A stretch of 64,000 nucleotides of DNA. Source: an uncultured Methanomicrobiales archaeon. GTDB taxonomy: Archaea > Halobacteriota > Methanomicrobia > Methanomicrobiales > Methanospirillaceae. Of this stretch, positions 52,348-60,891 are shown in pieces. The translations under genes were made by a program, and so were the position numbers. The stretch lies in contig CAIYHQ010000111.1 in NCBI GenBank assembly GCA_903926075.1, positions 62,001 to 126,000 on the forward strand, given 5' to 3'. The notes under the pieces are model-generated. The model worked only from the letters and a program-made list of their open reading frames with translations. It was not told the origin of the DNA and did not search any database. Positions within the stretch are counted from its first letter, which is position 1. Every line of letters begins with the position of its first letter.

Positions 52348-54741
52348 TCATACGTGATACTGGACTGTGATCTTTTTCAGACGGCCACCAAGTTCGTGGA
52401 GATCCTCAGCTGTCTTTTCTGCCTTTCTCGTTATTTCAAGGTTTCTTTGAGCAGCATCACGGATTTTTTCCATTGCAAGAGAGATCTGGTCCATTCCTGC
52501 AACCTGCTCCTGGATTGAGGAGGCTATTTCAATTGCTTCACGGGAAGAATCAGCACTTGAACGTGTGAGAACTTCAATTGCTTCGCGTGCATCTGTTGTG
52601 AGTCTGACCGCATCTGCTACTGTTTTAGTCCCCCCTTCAGTAGACACAACTGTTGAAGATACTCCCCTTTGGATATCTGTAAGAATAGTTCTAATATTTG
52701 CCGTGGCCTGCTTTGACTGTTGGGCAAGGTTGTGAATTTCATGGGCAACTACGACAAATCCCTTTCCAAACTCTCCAGCTTTTGCAGCTTCAATTGAAGC
52801 ATTTACAGCAAGCAGATTTGATTGTTCAGATATATCAGTTACTGTTGCAATAATCTCACCGATTGCCTGGCTCTGTTCAGAGAGTTTGATGACATTCATA
52901 CCTATCATATCCATCTGTCTCTGAATGTGGTTCATACCATCAAGGATCTCCTGAACTGATTTCTGACCTTCCCCTGAGACCTGAATCGCCTTCATAGCTT
53001 TTTCTGATACTTCTTTTGTCTTTTTATTAACTATTTCTGTCTTCTTTCGGACATCTTCAACCGTGTCAGAAGTTTCATTTACAGTTGTTGCTGTCTGCAA
53101 ACTTGCGGATGAGAGCTGTGTGGTAACTGTTAATATCTCGCTTGATGCAGCAGAAAGAACAGATACACCTTCATAAAGCTCCTCAGTTATAAGCTTCATC
53201 AGTCTTGATAGTTCAATTCCAATAGTATTAAGGGCGTCACGGTATGCTATGAATTCTCCGGCGACCGGAATTTTTTCATCAAATCTAGCTGTGAAATCAC
53301 CTGTTGCATAATAACCTGCCAGGCGCATAGCTTCGTTTACTGGTTCAGTAATTGTCTCAAGGGTTTTATTGAAACCCGCAATGATCATCCTGTAGCCACC
53401 CTTGAACGCTTTTTCATTCCCCCGGACTGACAGATCCCCTGCACGGGCAGCATTGGTGAGTTTTATCGTTTCTTTGTGTAAATGATCGAGGGACTCTATC
53501 ATCATCTGCAAGGCAGGCCGAATTTCATCCCTTTCATCAGCTGGACTGGAAAATTCCTGGATGTATTCGCCGTTTGCAATCTTTTTAATGTTGCCTACGA
53601 GATTTATCTGTAGATCATCGGCAAATTCATCCATCGTAGCCGCCATGGTACCAATCTCATCCTCTCTCTTAATATTAAGACGTGCAGAAAGGTGACCATT
53701 TCGAAGTTCTTTTATCATTAGAACTACCTGCTGAAGCGGGTCTGATATTGAACGTCCAAAGAGAAATGCAATTATTGCACCCAGTAACATTGAAGTGATT
53801 ACAAGTGCAAGAATTGTATTTCGTATTGTGTCAATAGGACCAGTAAAGTCGGATAGTTCTGCACGGGATACTATGTACCAGTCAAGTGGTTCATAGTAAG
53901 TATACGCATCAAAAACGTTTGTTCCATTAACATTATGACGAATTGCTCCGTCCTTGTTCTTATACATCTCCTGGACAAATGACTCGTTATTCCAGTTCTG
54001 CCCGGTTTGAGAAGGATGAACAAGAACATACCCGGTCCCGTTCAGAACATACATATAACCATTCTTACCTACGACTGTTTCCCTTATGCTCTTCTTTACA
54101 ACATCAAGCGTCTGGCCTTCTTCAGTACCTACAAACAAGACGCCTATTATACTTCCATTACTGGACTTGATAGGTTCATATGCTGTGACATAGTTCTTTC
54201 CGAATAAATCTCTCATCCCATAATATGTCACGCCTTGTTTTACTGCCACTTGGTAGACATTGTCCGTAAGTGGAGTCCCCACTGCTCTCTGTCCATCAGT
54301 CCCAATAACATTCGTCGAGATCCTGAGAGCATAACTATTATTATAGACTTGAAAAACAGTTGCCGCACCCCCAACAAGTGACTGGACTTTATCGACAACC
54401 TCAAAGTTATCATTAACTGTATATGCTTTACCAGTACTATCAACAAGTGTGAGTTGGCCTTTAATTATCTCAGGAGTCCCTTTTGAATAGAAATTCTGCT
54501 TTAATACGTTGAGATCGCTGTTCACCTTATTTCTTGTAAGTTTGTAGACATCGTTTGTCCAGCCTTTCATATCATGGACCTGAGTTTCAAGCAAAGTCTG
54601 TATCTGTTCATTTATCACACTGCTCGAACTTGAATAAGCAATAATCCCGAGTAATAAAGTAGGGATTATTGCAAGTAACAGACAAATAACAAGAATTTTC
54701 GTCCCTACTTTCATATTGGAGAAAAATTGAAGCATTAACAA
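52348..54741 (-). CDS. Methyl-accepting chemotaxis protein with extracellular Cache domain
   Basis: A 797-residue transmembrane receptor. TM1 ([20 protein letters not shown]) is followed by an extracellular Cache-type sensor (about 40-295, with [12 protein letters not shown] and [20 protein letters not shown]), TM2 ([20 protein letters not shown]), HAMP (about 328-380), an elongated region with HAMP-like repeats (about 385-510) and a signalling domain whose tip is [20 protein letters not shown]. The tip is intact, but no CheR-docking pentapeptide ends the protein. It is clustered with CheW, CheA-REC and REC-kinase. Confidence 0.92.
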   Translation of the reverse strand: MLMLQFFSNMKVGTKILVICLLLAIIPTLLLGIIAYSSSSSVINEQIQTLLETQVHDMKGWTNDVYKLTRNKVNSDLNVLKQNFYSKGTPEIIKGQLTLVDSTGKAYTVNDNFEVVDKVQSLVGGAATVFQVYNNSYALRISTNVIGTDGQRAVGTPLTDNVYQVAVKQGVTYYGMRDLFGKNYVTAYEPIKSSNGSIIGVLFVGTEEGQTLDVVKKSIRETVVGKNGYMYVLNGTGYVLVHPSQTGQNWNNESFVQEMYKNKDGAIRHNVNGTNVFDAYTYYEPLDWYIVSRAELSDFTGPIDTIRNTILALVITSMLLGAIIAFLFGRSISDPLQQVVLMIKELRNGHLSARLNIKREDEIGTMAATMDEFADDLQINLVGNIKKIANGEYIQEFSSPADERDEIRPALQMMIESLDHLHKETIKLTNAARAGDLSVRGNEKAFKGGYRMIIAGFNKTLETITEPVNEAMRLAGYYATGDFTARFDEKIPVAGEFIAYRDALNTIGIELSRLMKLITEELYEGVSVLSAASSEILTVTTQLSSASLQTATTVNETSDTVEDVRKKTEIVNKKTKEVSEKAMKAIQVSGEGQKSVQEILDGMNHIQRQMDMIGMNVIKLSEQSQAIGEIIATVTDISEQSNLLAVNASIEAAKAGEFGKGFVVVAHEIHNLAQQSKQATANIRTILTDIQRGVSSTVVSTEGGTKTVADAVRLTTDAREAIEVLTRSSADSSREAIEIASSIQEQVAGMDQISLAMEKIRDAAQRNLEITRKAEKTAEDLHELGGRLKKITVQYHV

Positions 54742-54756
54742 ACCCTCATATAATCA

Positions 54757-54769
54757 ATTCTGTTATTCT
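54757..54769 (+). repeat. 13-bp repeat in the MCP leader (copy 2)
   Basis: The same ATTCTGTTATTCT as at 49997-50009, here 16-28 bp upstream of the MCP start, in the same orientation relative to the gene. Confidence 0.5.
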
Positions 54770-54802
54770 TTATGAAAAAGATATGGCAAAATATTTTTTC
54801 CT

Positions 54803-55828
54803 TTATGGCACTGATTCATCAATAATCATCTTTGGGTTAGACAGAAGTGATCCGGCATCAAGGACTATTACATCTCTTTCATAAGTTCCAAGCATGTAAT
54901 CGTGGTATGTAGAAATAGGTTCTGATGATTTATTTAAAACAGTTTCATATTGAATGTTTTCTATTCCAACTATATCATCAATAAGAAGACCAAACGTAAT
55001 GGCCCCGTTGGAGATAACAATCACCTGATTTAAATCAGTCAGTCCCTTTTTAGGAATTAAAAGGAGATTGTTTAAATCAATTAAAGATATAATCTCACCC
55101 CTTACTGCACAGATACCTACAATATAATCAGGGGTTCCAGGAACAGGTGTGATCTCCCTCGTTATGATAACTTCACGGATATATTTCATCTCAATTGCAT
55201 ACTCTTTGTATGCAAGTTGAAATTTTAGAACTTCAATAAAGATTGATTCGTCCTTCTCTTTTCGTGGATGCGCGAGTTCTCTTGCACGTTCTTCCAGAAT
55301 TGTACGGGTCCTTTGAGGGTCAAGGAGATCTTCCTCGGTGCTTGCATCTTTAAAAAGATTTAGGGACCCATTCATATTACGATAGAATAATTCCGAAATA
55401 CTAGTCTGCGGTTCATTATTCCGTGATTCTATTAACAATTCCAGGTCTGTGATAATAAATACACCATTTTCAGATAGATCTAAACCATAATTTTCAAATT
55501 TAGTAACTGGAAGAGTATCCTCAGTTTTTTGGGGTGCATCCTTTTCTTCAAAAAAATAGGTCGAATCTACCCAGAGTGCAATCTTTTTTTCCTCTATCTG
55601 AGTGATTATCAGGTTATCTGTTATCCTGGGTGAGCGATATGGGAGACCAAAAAGTGTACGGACAGAATAAACCGGGATATCTTCTCCATAAAGGTTAATG
55701 CTTTCAGTTTCCAGGTGATTGATTTTCGAGGGAGGGAGTAACTTTACCATTCGAATCATAAACAGAGTTTCGTCCAGTGATAATGAGCCCCGGATTTCAC
55801 CTACAGAAAAATCAAGCATATTTTTCAT
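54803..55828 (-). CDS. Tandem CheW-domain adaptor protein
   Basis: A 341-residue protein made of two CheW-like domains. The first (about 1-155) is divergent (DFSVGEIRGSLSLDETLFMI, LFGLPYRSPRITDNLIITQI). The second (about 198-335) is canonical (EVLKFQLAYKEYAIEMKYIR, PGTPDYIVGICAVRGEIISL, FGLLIDDIVGIENI). Such double adaptors couple receptors to CheA. First gene of the chemosensory cluster; a TATA-like CATTTATATT at about 55874 (minus) would be its promoter, back to back with that of the PEGA gene. Confidence 0.85.
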   Translation of the reverse strand: MKNMLDFSVGEIRGSLSLDETLFMIRMVKLLPPSKINHLETESINLYGEDIPVYSVRTLFGLPYRSPRITDNLIITQIEEKKIALWVDSTYFFEEKDAPQKTEDTLPVTKFENYGLDLSENGVFIITDLELLIESRNNEPQTSISELFYRNMNGSLNLFKDASTEEDLLDPQRTRTILEERARELAHPRKEKDESIFIEVLKFQLAYKEYAIEMKYIREVIITREITPVPGTPDYIVGICAVRGEIISLIDLNNLLLIPKKGLTDLNQVIVISNGAITFGLLIDDIVGIENIQYETVLNKSSEPISTYHDYMLGTYERDVIVLDAGSLLSNPKMIIDESVP

Positions 55829-55968
55829 AATTATCGAGAATTGATTGTTTCAAATTGGTTACTACTTCAATATAAATGTTAAAGAAGGAACCTGATCCAA
55901 AGTGGGATGGCAATTATTGATCCGGTCTTTTTCGACACCCATAAATACAGCAACACTGATTTCATTCT

Positions 55969-57315
55969 ATGCCTTTTCAGAGAAACGGTATGAACACGCT
56001 GCGAATAGAACTAATTATAGGACTAATGTTGGTCCTGTTCGCATGGCAGGTCTGTGCAGTTGAAGATAATACAATGCCTGGCGGTCAATGGGGTTATTAT
56101 GATGTGACATCCACACCATCCGGCGCAATGGTATCAATGGACGGACTCGTGAAAGGAACTACTCCGGTTAAAATACAGGTTAGTACTACCGGAACACCTG
56201 GTCATACTTTTGAAATAAGTTTGTCAGGTTACCAGAAATGGGAAAAGAAAGTTGACGGCAATCCAGGTTATAATCAGGTCATACCAATTGTGGCAGAACT
56301 GGTCCCATCTAATGGTGGCTTTATACTTGTGAATACAGTTCCTTCAGGAGCTGTTGTTACCCTGGACGGTGTGCAGAAACTTCTTTCGCCGGCACAGTTC
56401 CAGGTAACAGACCCGTTTTACCATAATATCCAGGTGAATCTCCAGGGTTATCAGACATATACCAACACTACAAGTGTAAACCCGGGTGAGAAAACAACCC
56501 TGACTGTAAATCTTGTCCCAAATTCAAATATGGGTAGTATAACTCTAACCTCGACACCTTCAGGTGCAGATATATATATTGATAATACATTCAGCGACCA
56601 GACTCCAGCAACTATTTCACAACTTTCTGCGGGGGTACATACTTTGACACTGAAGCTCGCAGGTTATCAGACTTTGACAAAACCTGTTACTATAAGTGCA
56701 ATGAATACCATTACCGCTGATTTCCCCCTTCAACAATCAGGCGCCACAACATCAGGATATATTGCTGCATCGTCAACACCACCGAACGCAGCCGTTTATG
56801 TTGATGGAAACTATGAAGGACTGACCCCGTCAAACGGGTCTCTTGATATAACAGATATCACACCGGGTCAACATTCAGTTGTATTCCGTATGGCGGGTTA
56901 CATACCATATTCTATCAAAATTGATGTTGGTTCCGGAAGGACAACAATCGTAACAGGAGTCCTTAATGATACCCCGGAAATTGAAACAGAGGGAAATGTC
57001 TTTATTGAGACTATCCCTTCAGGCTCTGATGTTTTCATAGACAATCAGTATAAAGGGATTTCGCCAGTTTTCCTGTCAAATATAACAATAGGTTCTCATT
57101 CAGTTTTAGCCCGATTAACAGGATATTCTGACTTTACACAAGCAGTTCAGATAACCAGTGGAAAGACAATCCCGGTTATTGCAAGATTACAACCTTTGGT
57201 TACATCTGTGCCCACTACGGTTGCTACCACGCAAAAGTCTCCGGTATCATTAATCCTGGCACCATTTGCATTCATTATCTCAGGATTAGTTATAATTTTT
57301 TCCAGACGGAAATGA
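55969..57315 (+). CDS. Membrane-anchored multi-PEGA surface protein
   Basis: A 448-residue protein with a signal peptide (ELIIGLMLVLFAWQVCAV), five PEGA-type modules (about 43-115, 117-185, 186-255, 260-335 and 340-410; e.g. TSTPSGAMVSMDGLVKGTTP, NTVPSGAVVTLDG, TSTPSGADIYIDN, SSTPPNAAVYVDGNYEG, ETIPSGSDVFIDNQYKG), a Thr-rich stretch and a C-terminal membrane helix (LILAPFAFIISGLVIIFS) followed by RRK. It is thus anchored with PEGA repeats outside. ATG 55990 (MNTLRIEL) may be the true start. It is divergent from the chemosensory cluster. Confidence 0.85.
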   Translation: MPFQRNGMNTLRIELIIGLMLVLFAWQVCAVEDNTMPGGQWGYYDVTSTPSGAMVSMDGLVKGTTPVKIQVSTTGTPGHTFEISLSGYQKWEKKVDGNPGYNQVIPIVAELVPSNGGFILVNTVPSGAVVTLDGVQKLLSPAQFQVTDPFYHNIQVNLQGYQTYTNTTSVNPGEKTTLTVNLVPNSNMGSITLTSTPSGADIYIDNTFSDQTPATISQLSAGVHTLTLKLAGYQTLTKPVTISAMNTITADFPLQQSGATTSGYIAASSTPPNAAVYVDGNYEGLTPSNGSLDITDITPGQHSVVFRMAGYIPYSIKIDVGSGRTTIVTGVLNDTPEIETEGNVFIETIPSGSDVFIDNQYKGISPVFLSNITIGSHSVLARLTGYSDFTQAVQITSGKTIPVIARLQPLVTSVPTTVATTQKSPVSLILAPFAFIISGLVIIFSRRK

Positions 57316-57437
57316 TTATGAAGCATTAATCAGAGAATTCAAATAACAAACTTTTTTTCAAGAAATTTCATGATAAAATAGTTATAAAAAATTTCACAAT
57401 TTAATAAGTAAAACAGACTTATTGATGCATAAATCTA

Positions 57438-57582
57438 ATAATGCTATACGAATGTTTATATACTAATTTAAATATCCTAAGATTTAAACCTTATTTGCAT
57501 GAATTCAGTTCTAATGGTATTTTTTGAAAGAAAACAATTGAAAACATAAGAAAAAAGGAGGGTTATAATTATATAGCATTAT
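57438..57582. repeat. 11-bp inverted repeat pair 123 bp apart
   Basis: ATAATGCTATA at 57438-57448 recurs inverted as TATAGCATTAT at 57572-57582, just beyond the xerA stop. The two copies bracket most of the intergenic gap. Confidence 0.4.
57467..57488. repeat. Imperfect 8-6-8 dyad downstream of xerA
   Basis: TTTAAATA TCCTAA GATTTAAA has 8-bp arms with one mismatch around a 6-bp centre, a geometry like Xer sites, but it is A/T-only in the arms and so weak evidence. Confidence 0.3.
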
Positions 57583-57587
57583 ACGGT

Positions 57588-58508
57588 TTATGTAACATCC
57601 TTCTTTTCTGAAAGGGGAAAGAATTCCCGGTAAACCCGTTTCCTCTCATCCAGATCAGTATGCAGATAGACCTCAGTTGTCTTGATAGAAGTGTGACCCA
57701 GGTTTTCCTGGACCACTTTGAGATTCTTTGAACGTCGATATAATTCACTGGCATAGCTGTGGCGAATTTTATGGGGTGTGATTCCAGAAGGAGCATGACG
57801 CTTAAAGATTAGTTGTACTGTTCTTGGCGTTAACGGGTGTTCCTGCTGCCCCAGAAAAACAGGACCTGAATATCGCATTCCTATGAACTTCCCAAGTTCA
57901 TCCAGTGTATCAGGATCTATAAACACGGTCCTTATCTTACCACCTTTACCACATATGCGTATCGTCTGTTCATCAAAATCAATATCATCAATTCTAATAC
58001 TGCACAGTTCTGAAACCCTTACTCCTGTTGCATAGATTGTCCGCACTATAAGCCGGTCTCTGTCATTGGAGATCGAGTCAATCAACCGTAGAACCTGGCT
58101 GTGTTTCAGGTATCTTAGTTCCTGACCTTTTACTTTTGGGCGTTCTATACCAACAACCGGATTCTGCAGTACTGCACCCTGTGAATATAGATACCGGTAG
58201 AATGAGCTGATGGTAGAAATAAGACGGTGAAGAGTTTTTGCATTATATGTTCTCAGATCTGATAGGAAGGTCAGATATTCACTGATAACCTTTGGTTCAA
58301 TCTGAACATCTGTATCAAGTCTAAGACGACTATGATCATTCCAATACCCTGTAAGGCTTTCCTCTCTGACATTTCTCATGAGCCAGACATAGTAACCAAA
58401 ATAACGTATCCCCTGCTCATAACTTGAAATTGTTTTAGGGGAATAATTCCTCATTCGCAGGTGATATTTGTAGCGGTTCAGCCACTCTGGAAACAAACCG
58501 CTTTGCAT
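57588..58508 (-). CDS. xerA: XerA-type tyrosine recombinase
   Basis: Site-specific recombinase; the archaeal housekeeping member resolves chromosome dimers. The 306-residue protein has an N-terminal core-binding domain (about 1-120: YKYHLRMRNYSPKTISSYEQ, TLHRLISTISSFYRYLYSQG) and a catalytic domain with Arg in TGVRVSELCSI, Lys in GKGGKIRTVFI, HxxR in PHKIRHSYASELY, His in LGHTSIKTTEVY and the Tyr nucleophile in the same motif. All six residues are present. TTTATAAA about 22 nt before the ATG suggests a leaderless transcript. A perfect 10-6-10 inverted repeat lies 35-60 bp upstream. Confidence 0.9.
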   Translation of the reverse strand: MQSGLFPEWLNRYKYHLRMRNYSPKTISSYEQGIRYFGYYVWLMRNVREESLTGYWNDHSRLRLDTDVQIEPKVISEYLTFLSDLRTYNAKTLHRLISTISSFYRYLYSQGAVLQNPVVGIERPKVKGQELRYLKHSQVLRLIDSISNDRDRLIVRTIYATGVRVSELCSIRIDDIDFDEQTIRICGKGGKIRTVFIDPDTLDELGKFIGMRYSGPVFLGQQEHPLTPRTVQLIFKRHAPSGITPHKIRHSYASELYRRSKNLKVVQENLGHTSIKTTEVYLHTDLDERKRVYREFFPLSEKKDVT

Positions 58509-58529
58509 GCTGTATTCATTACATACTCA

Positions 58530-58541
58530 ATTTATAAAAGA
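58530..58541. promoter_or_regulatory. Probable TATA box between xerA and glgP
   Basis: ATTTATAAAAGA reads as a TATA box in both directions. On the minus strand it is placed about 22-30 nt before the xerA ATG, giving a leaderless message; on the plus strand it would start glgP with a leader of some 70-80 nt containing half of the adjacent inverted repeat. Confidence 0.4.
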
Positions 58542-58542
58542 A

Positions 58543-58568
58543 TTTCGCAGAATCTCTCTTCTGCGAAA
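58543..58568. repeat. Perfect 10-6-10 inverted repeat next to xerA (candidate Xer site)
   Basis: TTTCGCAGAA and TTCTGCGAAA are exact 10-bp inverted arms around the asymmetric 6-bp centre TCTCTC, located 35-60 bp upstream of the xerA ATG. With one more base each side it has the 28-bp 11-6-11 layout of Xer/dif core sites. The arms do not match the usual dif inner bases (ATAA/TTAT). It may instead be an operator or a leader stem-loop of glgP. Confidence 0.5.
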
Positions 58569-58638
58569 GTTTGTGAGGGATCAACCGACAACCAAAAATT
58601 GATGAAGCGATCAATAGTACATCAAGGAGACAAACTCA

Positions 58639-60831
58639 TTGGACCTTAAGTACCACCGCTTCCTTCATATTCCTGAAAGGCTCTGGGGCCTTGTAGATAT
58701 TGCCTACAACCTCTGGTGGAGCTGGCACCCTGAGGCAAAGATGCTCTTTAAACAACTGAACCGGCAGGCCTGGGATGAGAGTATTCATAACCCGGTTAAG
58801 ATGTTAAGAGAACTGCCTGCTGAAACATTTGATGCAGCGCTTCGAAATGCAAAATATCTTCATCATTATGATATTGTTATGGCCCGTTTTAAGAGGATGA
58901 AAAGTTCAAGAATCGGTTGGTTTAGAGAGCATTATCCTAAGCTTGCAAATTACCCAATTGCCTACTTTTCTGCAGAGTACGGGCTTCAGCACTCATTACC
59001 GTTTTATGCCGGAGGACTAGGATTTCTTGCGGGGGACCATGTCAAAGAATGCAGTGACCTTGGAATACCACTTGTTGCTGTTGGATTCATGTACTCAGAT
59101 GGTTACCTGCACCAGCATATAAGACCTGAAGGATGGCAGGATAACATTGTAGAAAAACTTGAGCGTGACCTTGCTCCAATCAGCCGGGTCCTCAATCAGG
59201 ATAATTCACCAATTATAATTAAAATACCTTTTATTGATCCCACAATTTATGTTACGGTCTGGAAAGTGGATGTAGGAACAATCCCACTTTATCTACTTGA
59301 CACTGATATTGAAATCAATGATCAATCCGTACGCGAGATCTCATCCCGCCTCTATACAGGTGACAAAGAACTACGTTTAAGACAGGAAATTGTGCTTGGG
59401 ATAGGTGGAACTCAGTTACTTAATGCACTAGGCATAAAATATTCTGCTATGCACCTTAATGAAGGACATCCTGCATTTGCTCCGCTGGAACGCATACGTG
59501 AGCGTGTGGAAGAAGGTGTTAATTTCAATGATGCGTCTGAAATTGTCAGGAAAACAACAATATTTACAACTCACACTCCAGTCCCTGCAGGCCATGATCT
59601 CTTTCCTTTTGAAATGATGGACAAATATTTCCACAATTATTATAATGCACTCGGACTGGACAGGGGTAATCTGCTTCAACTTGGCTTTCATCCACTAGAC
59701 CCGGATGCCGGATTCAACATGACTGCATTTGCAATCAGGATGTCAGGATATCATAACGGAGTGAGCAAGCGTCATGGTGAGGTTGCCAGGGAGATGTGGC
59801 AGTCATTATGGCATGATATTGACATAGATAAAGTTCCGATTGACTATATTACAAATGGAGCTCACCTCCCTACATGGCTCAACCCAAAGATGGAATATCT
59901 TATCAATACTTATTTGGGGCCTTCATGCCCTCACTGGATGTGGGAACATGATGACCCTGCATTATGGGAATTAATTGACGAGATCCCGGACGAAGACCTT
60001 TGGAGGACTCACTATCTCCTCAAAGTCAAGCTGATTAACAGGATAAGAGAGCATAAAAGAAGAAAATGGATGACAGATTATGCAGATCCAATGAACGTAG
60101 TTGCCGGGGGAGCTTTACTTGATCCATCAGCGCTGACAATCGGTTTTGCAAGAAGGTTTTCTACATACAAAAGAGCGGATCTGATATTTACTGACATTGA
60201 GAGGTTGAAAAAGATCATTAATAACAGGTGGAGACCAGTCCAGTTCATATTTGCAGGGAAGGCACACCCAAATGACGATGAAGGAAAACGAATACTACAA
60301 AAAGTTTATAATTACGCCCATGCTCCCGAATTTGGCGGCAGAGTCGCATTTATAGAGGATTATGGAGAGCAGATAGCACAATATCTTGTCCATGGTGTTG
60401 ATGTCTGGATGAATAACCCACTTCCACCTCTTGAAGCAAGCGGGACAAGTGGCATGAAAGCAGGGTTTAATGGAATCCCCCACTTAAGCATCCTTGACGG
60501 CTGGTGGCCGGAAGCATTTAATAACAGGAATGGATGGGCTTTTGGAGGAGAAGAAGTGGAAGGTGACAGGACCATACAAGATTCCAATGATCTCTATGAG
60601 ATTATTGAAAATAAAGTGGTTCCATTGTACTACTCTTCTTCGCGGGAAGGAATCCCATTGAAATGGGTTAAAATGATGAAAGAGTGCATAAAGACAGTAG
60701 CTCCATTTTTTTCTGCCCGAAGAATGGTTAAAGAGTACGCAACCAGATATTACGCTCCAACACTGGAATCAGTAATTAATGAGATGAAGGAAGATGGAGT
60801 TACAACGGAAGTCTGTAATTATGGACCTTAG
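58639..60831 (+). CDS. Alpha-glucan (maltodextrin/glycogen) phosphorylase, GT35
   Basis: Releases glucose 1-phosphate from storage glucan. The 730-residue protein is of the short archaeal/bacterial type: NLWWSWHPEA, YFSAEYGLQHSLPFYAGGLG, LNEGHPAF, TTHTPVPAGHDLF, FARRFSTYKRADLIF, FAGKAHPNDDEGK and the PLP-site ASGTSGMKAGFNG, NGWAFGGEE. It starts with TTG 58639 after AAGGAGA. The DUF3417-like N-terminal region is present. It is monocistronic and divergent from xerA. Confidence 0.92.
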   Translation: MDLKYHRFLHIPERLWGLVDIAYNLWWSWHPEAKMLFKQLNRQAWDESIHNPVKMLRELPAETFDAALRNAKYLHHYDIVMARFKRMKSSRIGWFREHYPKLANYPIAYFSAEYGLQHSLPFYAGGLGFLAGDHVKECSDLGIPLVAVGFMYSDGYLHQHIRPEGWQDNIVEKLERDLAPISRVLNQDNSPIIIKIPFIDPTIYVTVWKVDVGTIPLYLLDTDIEINDQSVREISSRLYTGDKELRLRQEIVLGIGGTQLLNALGIKYSAMHLNEGHPAFAPLERIRERVEEGVNFNDASEIVRKTTIFTTHTPVPAGHDLFPFEMMDKYFHNYYNALGLDRGNLLQLGFHPLDPDAGFNMTAFAIRMSGYHNGVSKRHGEVAREMWQSLWHDIDIDKVPIDYITNGAHLPTWLNPKMEYLINTYLGPSCPHWMWEHDDPALWELIDEIPDEDLWRTHYLLKVKLINRIREHKRRKWMTDYADPMNVVAGGALLDPSALTIGFARRFSTYKRADLIFTDIERLKKIINNRWRPVQFIFAGKAHPNDDEGKRILQKVYNYAHAPEFGGRVAFIEDYGEQIAQYLVHGVDVWMNNPLPPLEASGTSGMKAGFNGIPHLSILDGWWPEAFNNRNGWAFGGEEVEGDRTIQDSNDLYEIIENKVVPLYYSSSREGIPLKWVKMMKECIKTVAPFFSARRMVKEYATRYYAPTLESVINEMKEDGVTTEVCNYGP

Positions 60832-60891
60832 CTGAACCCTGCAAATTTTTTTCCGGTAAGAATTAATCTTTGTACATCAAAATATTAAATT

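Larger units (their letters stand above)
57316..57587. other. AT-rich intergenic region with inverted repeats, 3' of xerA
   Basis: About 270 bp without a gene. It contains an imperfect dyad at 57467-57488 and a widely spaced 11-bp inverted repeat (57438-57448 and 57572-57582). A TATA-like TTTATATA is present near 57456 with no downstream gene on the plus strand. Short T and A runs occur. No RNA gene was recognised. Confidence 0.4.

Noticed and set aside
57569-57796. 75-residue minus-strand ORF at the end of xerA
   Set aside because: Out-of-frame overlap with the xerA catalytic domain, whose residues are all intact in the main frame; no sign of a frameshift.
57588-58508. Integrase as a sign of a prophage or integrated island
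   Set aside because: The gene has the features of the housekeeping XerA recombinase, flanking genes are core metabolic or surface genes, and no tRNA att site, phage or plasmid gene is nearby.
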